Shown here piece by piece: positions 57,045 through 64,000 of a stretch of DNA of 64,000 bases; within the stretch, counting starts at the first letter, position 1, and each line of letters starts with the position of its first letter. The notes beneath the pieces were generated by a model. That model was given only the letters and a program-made list of their open reading frames with translations, had not been told where the DNA came from and did no database searches. The DNA lies in the NCBI RefSeq assembly GCF_029945885.1, contig NZ_JAQSDK010000014.1, positions 162,475 to 226,474 on the forward strand, in the 5' to 3' direction. The stretch comes from Brevundimonas sp. Its GTDB lineage: Bacteria; Pseudomonadota; Alphaproteobacteria; Caulobacterales; Caulobacteraceae. The position numbers and the translations under genes are program-made.

Positions 57045-57509
57045 ATGTCGTTCAAGGAAAAACTGTCGGGGTTCGCCCTGGTGAATATCGTGCTGGTCTG
57101 GGGCTTCTATTTCACCCGGCTGGCCCAGCTGTCGGCCGAAGGCACCCTGACCGCGGACCGGTCCCTGTGGCTGCTGATCGGCTGTATCGTGGTTCTGCTG
57201 ATCGGCTACATCATCGGCGCGATCGCCGCCGCCCGCAGCGGCCCGCAGTCCGACATCCTCGTCCGCGACGAGCGCGAGCAGGCCATCGCCCTGAAGGCCA
57301 GCAACGCCGCCTTCATAATCCTGGGGGCCGTGCTGGGCGGCCTGTCGGGGTTCGCCTATGTCCATTCGGTCAAACACCCTGACCTGCTGGGAGTCGAACC
57401 CCTGTCGACCGCCGCCCTCGTCGCCGTCAACGGTGTGGTCCTGGCCCTGGCCGTGGCCGAGGCCGTTCGCCACCTGGTTGCGGTCGTCCTGTCCCGTCGG
57501 GGCCGCTGA
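57045..57509 (+). CDS. Four-TM membrane protein paired with an XRE regulator
   Basis: 154 residues with four hydrophobic helices (about 10-28, 38-60, 82-105 and 118-145) and a cytoplasmic loop QSDILVRDEREQAIALKAS. Resembles DUF2178-like membrane proteins that sit beside small HTH genes, but I am unsure of the family. AGGGAAA Shine-Dalgarno before ATG at 57045. Its stop overlaps the next start (TGATG). Confidence 0.7.
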   Translation: MSFKEKLSGFALVNIVLVWGFYFTRLAQLSAEGTLTADRSLWLLIGCIVVLLIGYIIGAIAAARSGPQSDILVRDEREQAIALKASNAAFIILGAVLGGLSGFAYVHSVKHPDLLGVEPLSTAALVAVNGVVLALAVAEAVRHLVAVVLSRRGR

Positions 57510-57727
57510 TGGTCAAGGCCCCGCCGCCGATCCGCAACCGCATCCGTGAGCTGCGCTTTCATGCCGGCGAAATGACCCAGGCGGATCTGGCGGCGCGTAT
57601 CGGTATGACCCGCCAGACCATCGTCGCCATGGAGCAGGGCAAATACTCGCCGTCGCTGGAAGCCGCCTTCCGCATCGCCGCCGTGTTCGGGGTCGATATC
57701 GGTGAGGTGTTCCAGTGGGACGGGTGA
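57509..57727 (+). CDS. Small XRE-family transcriptional regulator
   Basis: 72-residue Cro/CI-type HTH protein: [62 protein letters not shown], about the size of YozG-like regulators. Overlaps the membrane gene by one base. It probably controls its own unit, with the palindrome at 56997-57016 as the candidate site. Confidence 0.88.
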   Translation: MVKAPPPIRNRIRELRFHAGEMTQADLAARIGMTRQTIVAMEQGKYSPSLEAAFRIAAVFGVDIGEVFQWDG

Positions 57728-57764
57728 CGCGCTAGACCTCGCCCCGACCCAGAGGAGCACCATC

Positions 57765-58550
57765 ATGTCTGACAGCTATTCCACCCTGCTGATCGAACGC
57801 CATGCCGACGGCTATGCGGTGGTGACCCTGAACCGGCCCGAGGCGCTGAACGCGCTGAACTCGACCCTGTTTGCCGAACTGGCCGCCTTTCTCGACACTG
57901 TCGAACAGGACGACAGCGTCCGCTGCCTGGTCCTGACCGGCTCGGCCAAGGCCTTCGCCGCCGGGGCCGACATCAAGGAGATGGCCGACCAGACCTATGC
58001 CCAGATGTACACGGGCAATTTCTTCGCCCTCGGCCACGACCGTATCGCCCGCTTCCGCAAGCCGATCATCGCCGCCGTCTCCGGCTATGCCCTCGGCGGC
58101 GGCTGCGAGCTGGCCATGCTGTGTGACTTCATCCTCGCCGGCGACAATGCCAAATTCGGCCAGCCCGAGATCAACCTCGGCGTCGCCCCCGGCATCGGCG
58201 GCTCGCAGCGGCTGACCCGGGCCGTCGGCAAGGCCAAGGCCATGGAGATGGTCCTGACCGGCCGGATGATGGATGCGGCCGAGGCCGAACGCGCCGGCCT
58301 GGTGTCGCGCGTCGTCCCCGCCGACACCCTGCTGGACGAGGCCCGCGCCGTGGCGACGAAGATCGCCGCCCAGTCCATCCTCGCGGTGATGGCCAACAAG
58401 GAGATGGTCGGGGCCGCCTTCGAGACCACCCTGACCCAGGGCGTCCTGTTCGAGCGCCGCCTGTTCCACTCGCTGTTCGCCTTCGAGGACCAGAAGGAGG
58501 GAATGTCGGCCTTCGTCGAAAAGCGGAAGCCGAATTTCACGGGGCGCTGA
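57765..58550 (+). CDS. Enoyl-CoA hydratase (crotonase family)
   Basis: 261 residues with the crotonase fold: [12 protein letters not shown] oxyanion-hole region, the catalytic glutamates in [12 protein letters not shown] and [19 protein letters not shown], and a C-terminal helix. It hydrates enoyl-CoA in fatty-acid or other acyl-CoA degradation. GAGGAG Shine-Dalgarno 9 bases before ATG at 57765. It precedes rpsT-dnaA, the order found in many alphaproteobacteria. Confidence 0.92.
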   Translation: MSDSYSTLLIERHADGYAVVTLNRPEALNALNSTLFAELAAFLDTVEQDDSVRCLVLTGSAKAFAAGADIKEMADQTYAQMYTGNFFALGHDRIARFRKPIIAAVSGYALGGGCELAMLCDFILAGDNAKFGQPEINLGVAPGIGGSQRLTRAVGKAKAMEMVLTGRMMDAAEAERAGLVSRVVPADTLLDEARAVATKIAAQSILAVMANKEMVGAAFETTLTQGVLFERRLFHSLFAFEDQKEGMSAFVEKRKPNFTGR

Positions 58551-58653
58551 CTCGCGTTGACCCCCTCCACCCTTTCAGCTATATCCGCGCGCTCTTGAGA
58601 TTTCACGCCGTGGACGCTTGGTCTGCGGCGTTTTCCGTTGAAGGTTTTTTCAA

Positions 58654-58923
58654 ATGGCTAACAACCCCGGCGCCCGGAAGGCGATCCGCAAGATCGCGGC
58701 CCGTACCGAGGTCAACAAGGCGCGACGCACCCGCGTTCGCACCTTCCTCCGCAAATTCCAGGAAGCCCTCACCTCGGGCGACGCCGGTGCAGCCAAGGGG
58801 GCCTTCATCGAGGCCCAGTCCGAGCTGATGCGCGCGGTCTCCAAGGGTGTGGTTCACAAGAACACCGGTTCGCGGAAAGTCTCCCGTCTGGCTGCCCAGC
58901 TGAAGAAGCTGTCGGCCGCCTGA
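58654..58923 (+). CDS. rpsT: 30S ribosomal protein S20
   Basis: 89-residue basic helical protein: [35 protein letters not shown] and a later [19 protein letters not shown]. Normal length; binds 16S rRNA helices. Terminator-like hairpins follow. Confidence 0.96.
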   Translation: MANNPGARKAIRKIAARTEVNKARRTRVRTFLRKFQEALTSGDAGAAKGAFIEAQSELMRAVSKGVVHKNTGSRKVSRLAAQLKKLSAA

Positions 58924-58980
58924 CTTAGACGTCTCCGGACGGCCCTTCATCGGGCCGTCATGCGAAAAATTATGGTTTTC

Positions 58981-59014
58981 AACGGCGAGGGCGCTACCGC
59001 TCCCTCGCCGTTTC
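58981..59014 (+). terminator. Hairpin terminator after rpsT
   Basis: Perfect 11-bp stem (AACGGCGAGGG at 58981-58991 with 59002-59012), 10-nt loop, then TTT. A shorter 8-bp hairpin (58938-58945 / 58952-58959, arm GACGGCCC) lies between it and the rpsT stop. Confidence 0.6.
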
Positions 59015-59041
59015 CATGTCTGCGAATAAGTCGTCGCCGAA

Positions 59042-59171
59042 GAATCGGCGCTCGCCTGAACGGGGAATTGAACATTTCCTCAACGCTCGTTTGGCTTTAG
59101 CGGAGTCAAACAATTTAACTGCAATTCGAGTCGCGAATCAGCGTTGACCCAACCCGTCCTGAGCGTAAGTT
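59042..59171 (+). promoter_or_regulatory. dnaA upstream region: GANTC cluster and candidate promoter
   Basis: Four GANTC sites lie at 59042, 59103, 59128 and 59135. A candidate promoter TTGACC (59144-59149), 16 nt, TAAGTT (59166-59171) starts five bases after the last one. GANTC is the CcrM target in Caulobacterales, and CcrM methylation is known to influence dnaA expression there. I saw no DnaA boxes here. The rest of the 58924-59370 gap holds a hairpin described separately and otherwise nothing I recognise. Confidence 0.5.
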
Positions 59172-59263
59172 TTGGGCTCTTACGCACTTCCATCCCGACA
59201 CGGATGAAGGCGGCGCGGAACCTGGGTATCGCGTCGGCGTGGGACGTCTGTTCGAGAGTATGA

Positions 59264-59294
59264 CCCCGCCTGCAAAGCATAGCGCTTTGCGGGG
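59264..59294 (+). promoter_or_regulatory. Leader hairpin upstream of dnaA
   Basis: CCCCG [4-nt bulge] CAAAGC - ATAGC - GCTTTG CGGGG (59264-59268 and 59273-59278 pair with 59284-59294). It ends 76 nt before the dnaA ATG and would lie within the leader of a transcript from the proposed promoter. It could affect stability or translation of dnaA mRNA. Confidence 0.5.
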
Positions 59295-59370
59295 CAGGAG
59301 AAGTCGTCCTCGGTACCGGCGGCCCTGGAGTGTGGTCTGAACGTTGAATTTGTAAGGTTGGGTGATTGAT

Positions 59371-60804
59371 ATGGCGGGGGGCGTGGCAATGGCGAGCATG
59401 ACGGATCCGGATCGCATCTGGACCGAGGCGTCGGGTCGCCTCCGGACCGAAATCGGCGAAGGTCCGTTCAGCTCCTACATCGCCCCCTCGGCCGTACGGG
59501 TCGATGGCGCGGGCCAGCTGATCCTGGTCACCCCGACCGCCTATGCCCGGGACTGGGTGCGCAAGAACGCCCTGCGTCGCATGAACGAGCTGTGGCTCGG
59601 CCTCGACGGCCTGTCGCGTCGCCTCGACGTCCGCTGCCGTGCCGAGATGAGCTCGACCCCGCCCGCCTCCGCCGTCAGCGCCGCCCGCGGCGAACTGGCC
59701 GCCGTGATGCCGATGCCGCGCCCGACCGTGGGACCGGTGGCCGACGGGGCCCGCGCCGTGCGCGCCGCCGGCCTGCAGGATCGCCTGACCTTCGACAGCT
59801 TCGTCGAGGGCCAGGGCAATGCCTTCGCCCTGGCCATCGCCCGGCAGGCCGCCGGCTGGGCCGACGGTCATTTCAACCCGATCTTCTTCTGCGGCCCCTA
59901 TGGCTACGGCAAGACCCACCTGCTCAATGCCATCGCCTGGGAGGCCCAGCGCCTGCGCCCGGATGCGAAGGTGGTCTATCTGACCGCCGAACGCTTCCTG
60001 TCGACCTTCGTCCGCGCCATGCAGGACCGCTCGACCGCCGCCTTCAAGGACAGTCTGCGCAGCGCCGACATGCTGCTGATCGACGACGTCCAGTTCGTCG
60101 GCGGCAAGGCCTCGACCCAGGAAGAACTGCTGTCGACCCTGACGGCCCTGATCGAGGACGGCAAACGGATCGTCCTGTCGGCCGACCGCCCGCCGATGGC
60201 CCTGACCGAGGTCGAGCCGCGCCTGCGCAGCCATCTGGCCTCGGGCCTGACCTGCCCGGTCGAGCCGGCCGACCGCCTGCTGAAACTGGCCGTGGCCCGC
60301 AACCGCCTGGCCGCCCTCGCCCGGCTCGGCGTCGTCACCGGCGACGTCCAGCCCGAGGTGCTCGAACATCTGGTCGATCGTACCCCCGGTTCGATGCGCG
60401 AGCTCGAGGGGGCCGTGAACACCCTGGCCGCCGTCGCCGGGGCCCGGCTGTCGGCCCTGACCGTCGACGAGGCCCAGGTCCTGCTGGGGGCTGCCCTGCG
60501 CGGCGGGCCCGAGCGCCGCATCACCGTCGACGAGATCCAGAAGACGGTGGCCGAACATTTCAACATGAAACAGGCCGACCTGCTCAGCGAGCGGCGCACC
60601 CGTTCGGTGGCCCGGCCGCGCCAGATCGCCATGTGGCTGTGCAAACAGCACACGACCCGCTCCTATCCGGACATCGGTCGCCGCTTCGGCGGGCGCGATC
60701 ACACCACCGTCCTGCACGGGGTCCGCAAGATCGAGGAACTGATGCCGCAGGACGACCAGATCGCCCGCGACGTCGAGGCCCTGACCCGCAAGCTCCGGGG
60801 GTAG
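59371..60804 (+). CDS. dnaA: Chromosomal replication initiator DnaA
   Basis: 477 residues. Domain I spans about 1-90; AAA+ domain III has Walker A GPYGYGKTHLL and Walker B LLIDDVQF, sensor and box VII regions; domain IV ends with the DNA-binding signature RFGGRDHTTVLHGVRKIEEL. Start ATG at 59371 (MAGGVAMASM); a GTG at 59362 and ATGs at 59389 and 59398 are possible. I prefer 59371 because the MxGGVA start resembles Caulobacter DnaA. dnaN follows within 200 bp. Confidence 0.96.
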   Translation: MAGGVAMASMTDPDRIWTEASGRLRTEIGEGPFSSYIAPSAVRVDGAGQLILVTPTAYARDWVRKNALRRMNELWLGLDGLSRRLDVRCRAEMSSTPPASAVSAARGELAAVMPMPRPTVGPVADGARAVRAAGLQDRLTFDSFVEGQGNAFALAIARQAAGWADGHFNPIFFCGPYGYGKTHLLNAIAWEAQRLRPDAKVVYLTAERFLSTFVRAMQDRSTAAFKDSLRSADMLLIDDVQFVGGKASTQEELLSTLTALIEDGKRIVLSADRPPMALTEVEPRLRSHLASGLTCPVEPADRLLKLAVARNRLAALARLGVVTGDVQPEVLEHLVDRTPGSMRELEGAVNTLAAVAGARLSALTVDEAQVLLGAALRGGPERRITVDEIQKTVAEHFNMKQADLLSERRTRSVARPRQIAMWLCKQHTTRSYPDIGRRFGGRDHTTVLHGVRKIEELMPQDDQIARDVEALTRKLRG

Positions 60805-60908
60805 TGAGTAGGGCTTAGGTCTTGGGGATTGGGGAGTTTAAGGTCGATCCATTCGATTATCCCCACTTGCCTCTCTCTCTTCTCTAAGCCCTAAGCCCTA
60901 AGCCCTAC
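60803..60908. repeat. Dispersed intergenic repeat with CCTAAGC heptamers, copy 2 (dnaA-dnaN)
   Basis: Contains AGTGAGTAGG, GGGGATTGGGGA, a polypyrimidine run (CTCTCTCTCTTCTCT) and heptamers CTAAGC-CCTAAGC-CCTAAGC ending CCTAC. The outer 12-bp segments GTAGGGCTTAGG (60808-60819) and CCTAAGCCCTAC (60897-60908) form an inverted repeat. A DnaA-box-like TTATCCCCA (60857-60865) lies inside. Related to the copy at 55442-55542. Confidence 0.6.
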
Positions 60909-61001
60909 GCCCTTCCTTGCCCCGCCCGCTCAATCCGCTAGTGTCCAAGGCCCTCCAGTCGCAGCGACGATCCTGAGTCGTCGCATCCCGGGCGAGACGA
61001 C

Positions 61002-62120
61002 ATGCAGCTGACCATCGAACGATCCGCGCTCCTCAAGGCCCTCGGCCATGTGCAGAGCGTCGTTGAACGTCGCAACACCATTCCGATCCTGTCGAACGTC
61101 CTGCTCAGCGCCGGGCGCGACAAACTGGCCTTCGCCGCCACCGACCTCGACATGGAGATGGTCGACGAGGCCGAGGCCGTGGTCCAGGTCGAGGGGCAGA
61201 TCACCGCCCCCGCCCACACCCTGTACGAGATCATCCGCAAACTGCCCGAGGGGGCCGAGGTCTCGCTCACCTACAACAGCGACGATCCGCGCCTGACGGT
61301 CTCGGCCGGGCGCTCGAAATTCAACCTGCCGGTCCTGCCGGCCGGCGACTTCCCGGTCATGTCGGCCGACACCGGCGGCACCCGCTATGCCCTGGCCAAG
61401 GAAGACCTGGCCCGACTGATCGACAAGACCCGGTTCGCCGTCTCGACCGAAGAGACGCGCTACTATCTGAACGGCCTGTACCTGCACACGGTGGCCGAGG
61501 GCGGCGTGCCCCTGCTGCGCGCCGTGGCCACCGACGGCCACCGCCTGGCCCTGGCCGAGACCCCGGCCCCCGAAGGGGCCGCCGGCGGCCCCGGCGTCAT
61601 CGTCCCGCGCAAGACCATCGACCAGGTCCGCCGCCTGCTCGACGACGGCTCCGGCCCGGTCGAGGTCCAGGTCAGCCCGCAGAAGATCCGCTTTGAGTTC
61701 GGCCAGGCCTCCCTGACCTCCAAGGTCATCGACGGGGCCTTCCCCGACTATATGCGCGTCATTCCCAAGGGGAACGACAAGCGGGCCGACATCGACAACG
61801 CCACCTTCAAGAACGCCGTCGACCGCGTCGCCACCATCTCGGCCGAGAAGAGCCGCTCGGTGAAACTGGCTTTCGAACTGGATCGCGTCACCCTGACCGT
61901 CCGCAACATGGAGGCCGGCCAGGGCGTCGAGGAGGTCGAGATCGGCTATTCCGAAGAGCCGTTCGAGATCGGCTTCAACGCCCGCTATCTGCTGGACGTC
62001 GCCGGCCAGATCACCGGCGAGAACGCCACCTTCATGTTCGCCGACCCGGCCAGCCCGACCCTGGTCCTCGATCCCGGTGACCCCGGCGTCCAGTATGTGC
62101 TGATGCCGCTGCGGGTTTAG
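61002..62120 (+). CDS. dnaN: DNA polymerase III beta sliding clamp
   Basis: 372-residue clamp: MQLTIERSALLKALGHVQSVVERRNTIPILSNVLL in domain 1, a middle domain, and the C-terminal region ending VQYVLMPLRV, the conserved clamp C-terminus that shapes the partner-binding pocket. It tethers polymerase and other partners to DNA. ATG at 61002 follows GAGACGAC. Confidence 0.97.
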   Translation: MQLTIERSALLKALGHVQSVVERRNTIPILSNVLLSAGRDKLAFAATDLDMEMVDEAEAVVQVEGQITAPAHTLYEIIRKLPEGAEVSLTYNSDDPRLTVSAGRSKFNLPVLPAGDFPVMSADTGGTRYALAKEDLARLIDKTRFAVSTEETRYYLNGLYLHTVAEGGVPLLRAVATDGHRLALAETPAPEGAAGGPGVIVPRKTIDQVRRLLDDGSGPVEVQVSPQKIRFEFGQASLTSKVIDGAFPDYMRVIPKGNDKRADIDNATFKNAVDRVATISAEKSRSVKLAFELDRVTLTVRNMEAGQGVEEVEIGYSEEPFEIGFNARYLLDVAGQITGENATFMFADPASPTLVLDPGDPGVQYVLMPLRV

Positions 62121-62133
62121 GGGCTCACACAAA

Positions 62134-62204
62134 TCCGCTCATCCCGGCGAAAGTCGGTGGTTGAGCGAAAGTACTGGGGCCCGGCCTTCGCCGGGATGAG
62201 CGGA
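62134..62204. repeat. Long perfect inverted repeat between dnaN and recF
   Basis: 18-bp perfect arms (62134-62151 / 62187-62204; arm TCCGCTCATCCCGGCGAA) with a 35-nt loop. It resembles REP-like palindromes containing ATCCCGGCGAAAG that are dispersed in Caulobacterales. It may also weaken read-through from dnaN. Confidence 0.7.
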
Positions 62205-62223
62205 ATGCTGTAACCGGTCTGTC

Positions 62224-63354
62224 TTGATCCAGTCCCTCACCCTCACCGATTTCCGGTCCTATGCGTCCGCCACCCTGCCGGTCCCGGCGGGGCCGGTGGT
62301 GCTGTACGGACCCAACGGGGCCGGCAAGACCAATCTGCTCGAGGCGCTCAGCCTGTTCACCCCCGGGCGCGGCCTGCGCGCGGCCACGGCGGTCGAGATG
62401 GGGCGGCGCGAACCGGGCGAGGCCGGCGGCCGCGCCTGGGCCGTGGCCCTGACGCTCGATGCCGGCGACGGCGATGAGGTCCGGCTCGGCACCGGGGTCC
62501 AGGCGGCCGGGGCCGCGCGCCGCATCGTCCGCATCGACGGCGAGACGGCCCAGCCGGGGCGGCTGCTCGACTATCTGCGCCCGGTCTGGGCCACGCCGGA
62601 ACAGGACCGGCTGTTCTCCGACGCCCGCGCCGGCCGGCTCAAATTCTTCGACCGTCTGGTCTTCGCCGCCGTGCCCGACCATGCGGCGGTGGTGGCCGGC
62701 TATGAAAAGGCCCTGCGCGAACGGCTGCGCCTGCTGACCGACGGTGCCGAAGGCCGGGAAGCCGATCCCCTGTGGCTCGACGCCCTGGAGCTGCGGCTCG
62801 GCGAGGCCGGGGCCCGGGCCGCCACGGCCCGCGCCGCCGCCCTGACCGGGCTCCAGGCCGGGATCGACGCCCGCGGCGACCGCCCCTTCCCCCAGGCCGA
62901 TCTGGGCCTGACCGGCGAGGCCGAAACCATGGCCGCCGCCGGGGCTGATGAAGACTCGATCGCCGCCGCCATCCGCGAGGGTCTGGTCCGCTCCCGTGCC
63001 CGCGACGCCGCCGCCGGTCGCTCCCTGTTCGGGCCGCACCGTTCGGACCTGACCGCCCTGCACCGCGAAAAGAACCGCCCCGCCGCCGAGGGGTCGTCCG
63101 GCGAACAGAAGGCCCTGGTCCTGAACCTGATCCTGGCCCAGATCACCCGGCTGCGCACCGTCTCGGCGGTCCCCCCCGTCCTGCTGCTGGACGAGGCTCC
63201 GGCCCACCTCGATGCGCGCCGCCGCGCCGCCCTGTTCGAGGAGATCGTCGCCCTCGGCCTCCAGGCCTTCCTGACCGGCACCGAGGCCGACCTGTTCACC
63301 GACCTCACCGGCCATGCCGCCTTCGTCAAGGTCGAGACTGGCGGGTTCGGGTAG
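62224..63354 (+). CDS. recF: DNA repair/recombination protein RecF
   Basis: 376 residues, SMC-like ATPase that helps load RecA at gaps. Walker [15 protein letters not shown] (about 30-43), ABC-type signature near [16 protein letters not shown], Walker [12 protein letters not shown]. Start is TTG at 62224; the Shine-Dalgarno is weak. It follows dnaN in the order dnaA-dnaN-recF. Confidence 0.94.
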   Translation: MIQSLTLTDFRSYASATLPVPAGPVVLYGPNGAGKTNLLEALSLFTPGRGLRAATAVEMGRREPGEAGGRAWAVALTLDAGDGDEVRLGTGVQAAGAARRIVRIDGETAQPGRLLDYLRPVWATPEQDRLFSDARAGRLKFFDRLVFAAVPDHAAVVAGYEKALRERLRLLTDGAEGREADPLWLDALELRLGEAGARAATARAAALTGLQAGIDARGDRPFPQADLGLTGEAETMAAAGADEDSIAAAIREGLVRSRARDAAAGRSLFGPHRSDLTALHREKNRPAAEGSSGEQKALVLNLILAQITRLRTVSAVPPVLLLDEAPAHLDARRRAALFEEIVALGLQAFLTGTEADLFTDLTGHAAFVKVETGGFG

Positions 63355-63381
63355 GGTCCCCCAATTCCGCCCATCCCCCCT

Positions 63382-63510
63382 GTCGTCATCCTTCGGCGAG
63401 CGAGCGTAGCGAGGGCGAAACCTGTCCTCCGCACCCTGCCAGACCGTTTCGCGCTGTCGCGCGCCGCTGGGTCCTCCGGTCGCGGCTGCGCCGCGCCGGA
63501 GGATGACGAC
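63382..63510. repeat. REP-like palindromic element A
   Basis: Outer ends GTCGTCATCCTTCGGC (63382-63397) and GCCGGAGGATGACGAC (63495-63510) are an inverted repeat with one mismatch. Internal GC-rich sequence includes the segment GGGTCCTCCGGTCGCGGCTG. The segment 63449-63510 is the reverse complement of 63940-64000, differing at only about three or four positions. Confidence 0.75.
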
Positions 63511-63559
63511 GGTGGGAGCCGGGCTGGAAAGCATCCGGGCGTTGTGTTGATCTACATGC

Positions 63560-63892
63560 ATGGGGACGCATCGGCTCTTCATCGCCACCTACATCATGGC
63601 CAGTGGCCGCAACGGCACCCTGTACACCGGCGTCACCGCCGATTTGGGCACACGGGTTCTCCAGCACCGGACCGGGGCGTTTGAGGGGTTCACGAAACAG
63701 CACCTTTGCACCCGGCTGGTCTGGTTTGAACGCCACGCCTGGATGGTCGAGGCCATCGCCCGTGAGAAACGCATCAAACACTGGCTGCGCGACTGGAAAC
63801 TGGCCCTGATCGAGGCTGATAACCCCGACTGGCTGGACCTCGCCGCCGACTGGTTCCCCGCTGATGATCCACGTTGGTCGAAACCAGGCTGA
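63560..63892 (+). CDS. GIY-YIG nuclease superfamily protein (COG2827-like)
   Basis: 110 residues of the small GIY-YIG family: TYIMASGRNGTLYTGVT (first and second GIY-YIG signature), the catalytic arginine in LGTRVLQHR and the glutamate in AIAREKRIKHWLRDWK. No additional domain is seen. The gene stands alone between inverted REP-like elements. Other members occur in many copies in some alphaproteobacteria; function is not established. Start ATG at 63560. Confidence 0.85.
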   Translation: MGTHRLFIATYIMASGRNGTLYTGVTADLGTRVLQHRTGAFEGFTKQHLCTRLVWFERHAWMVEAIAREKRIKHWLRDWKLALIEADNPDWLDLAADWFPADDPRWSKPG

Positions 63893-63895
63893 ACG

Positions 63896-64000
63896 CCCCC
63901 CCTGCTGTCGTCATCCCGGGGGCGGTGCCCCCCCCTGCTGTCGTCATCCTTCGGCGCGGCGCAGCCGCGACCGGAGGACCCAGCGGCGCGCGGAGCGCGA
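63896..64000. repeat. REP-like palindromic element B (inverted copy, runs to window end)
   Basis: Two direct copies of CCCCCCCTGCTGTCGTCATCC (63896-63916 and 63929-63949), the second followed by sequence matching element A in reverse orientation (63940-64000 against 63449-63510). The first copy appears truncated. It is cut by the window end. Confidence 0.7.

Noticed and set aside
57045..57727. Membrane protein/XRE pair as a toxin-antitoxin system
   Set aside because: The first protein is a four-TM protein of 154 residues without toxin motifs; the pair looks like a regulator with a membrane partner.
58924..59370. oriC upstream of dnaA
   Set aside because: No DnaA boxes or AT-rich unwinding repeats were found; in Caulobacter the origin is located away from dnaA near hemE, which is not in this window.
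63560..63892. GIY-YIG gene as a homing endonuclease in an intron or intein
   Set aside because: It is in intergenic sequence, recF is uninterrupted, and it lacks DNA-binding domains of homing enzymes.

Overview
The window is a GC-rich alphaproteobacterial chromosome segment covering the dnaA end of the replication region. Gene content (alphaproteobacterial infC N-terminus, DUF1134/EipA lipoprotein, enoyl-CoA hydratase-rpsT-dnaA order, YdbH/YnbE/YdbL set, UDP-sulfoquinovose synthase), clusters of GANTC (CcrM-type) sites and the near absence of selfish DNA point to Caulobacterales, most likely Brevundimonas or a close relative. The genus is inferred from gene content and was not checked against a database. 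No rRNA, tRNA, CRISPR array, transposase or prophage was found.

Layout. 1-11 kb: 3'-truncated putA (minus strand), a hotdog thioesterase, the def / small membrane protein / fmt / truA group, a TPP enzyme, two lipoproteins (one a DUF885 metallopeptidase candidate) and trmD-rplS with a clear terminator. 11-21 kb: a mostly minus-strand block with a DUF2383 protein, tryptophan 2,3-dioxygenase, CorA, a CHAP amidase, an acyltransferase, a solitary C5-cytosine methyltransferase (plus strand), and the ydbH-ynbE-ydbL envelope lipid-transport set. 21-33 kb: an M23 peptidase, an alpha/beta hydrolase, a GT9 glycosyltransferase, infC with an ATT start, an S9 peptidase lying between infC and rpmI-rplT, dodecin, pheST and an EipA-like lipoprotein. 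33-43 kb: a nucleotide-sugar neighbourhood. Pgm makes glucose-1-P, GalU makes UDP-glucose, and SqdB uses UDP-glucose and sulfite for UDP-sulfoquinovose, while the divergent glmS and glmM make glucosamine-6-P and glucosamine-1-P. 43-55 kb: gpmA with an overlapping RibD-like deaminase, a pentapeptide-repeat protein, an Hsp20 gene under a candidate RpoH promoter and ROSE-type RNA thermometer, two tandem exported methyltransferase-like proteins, a lipase, HisN-type phosphatase, an XRE regulator, typA and an OPT transporter. 55-64 kb: mutM, DUF1697, a membrane protein/XRE pair, enoyl-CoA hydratase, rpsT, dnaA, dnaN, recF and a GIY-YIG nuclease gene between inverted REP-like elements.

Strongest observations: (i) the GIY-YIG ORF lies between two inverted, nearly identical copies of a REP-like palindromic sequence, an arrangement resembling REP/RAYT systems but with a different nuclease fold; (ii) a ROSE hairpin masks the Shine-Dalgarno of hsp20; (iii) several genes have non-standard starts (ATT for infC, TTG for glmM and recF, a probable ATA for a flavoprotein); (iv) a roughly 100-bp dispersed element with heptamer CCTAAGC/A repeats occurs before mutM and again between dnaA and dnaN; (v) there is a GANTC cluster and a long hairpin in the dnaA leader.

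Many long antisense open frames exist throughout because of the GC-rich codon bias. They were rejected.
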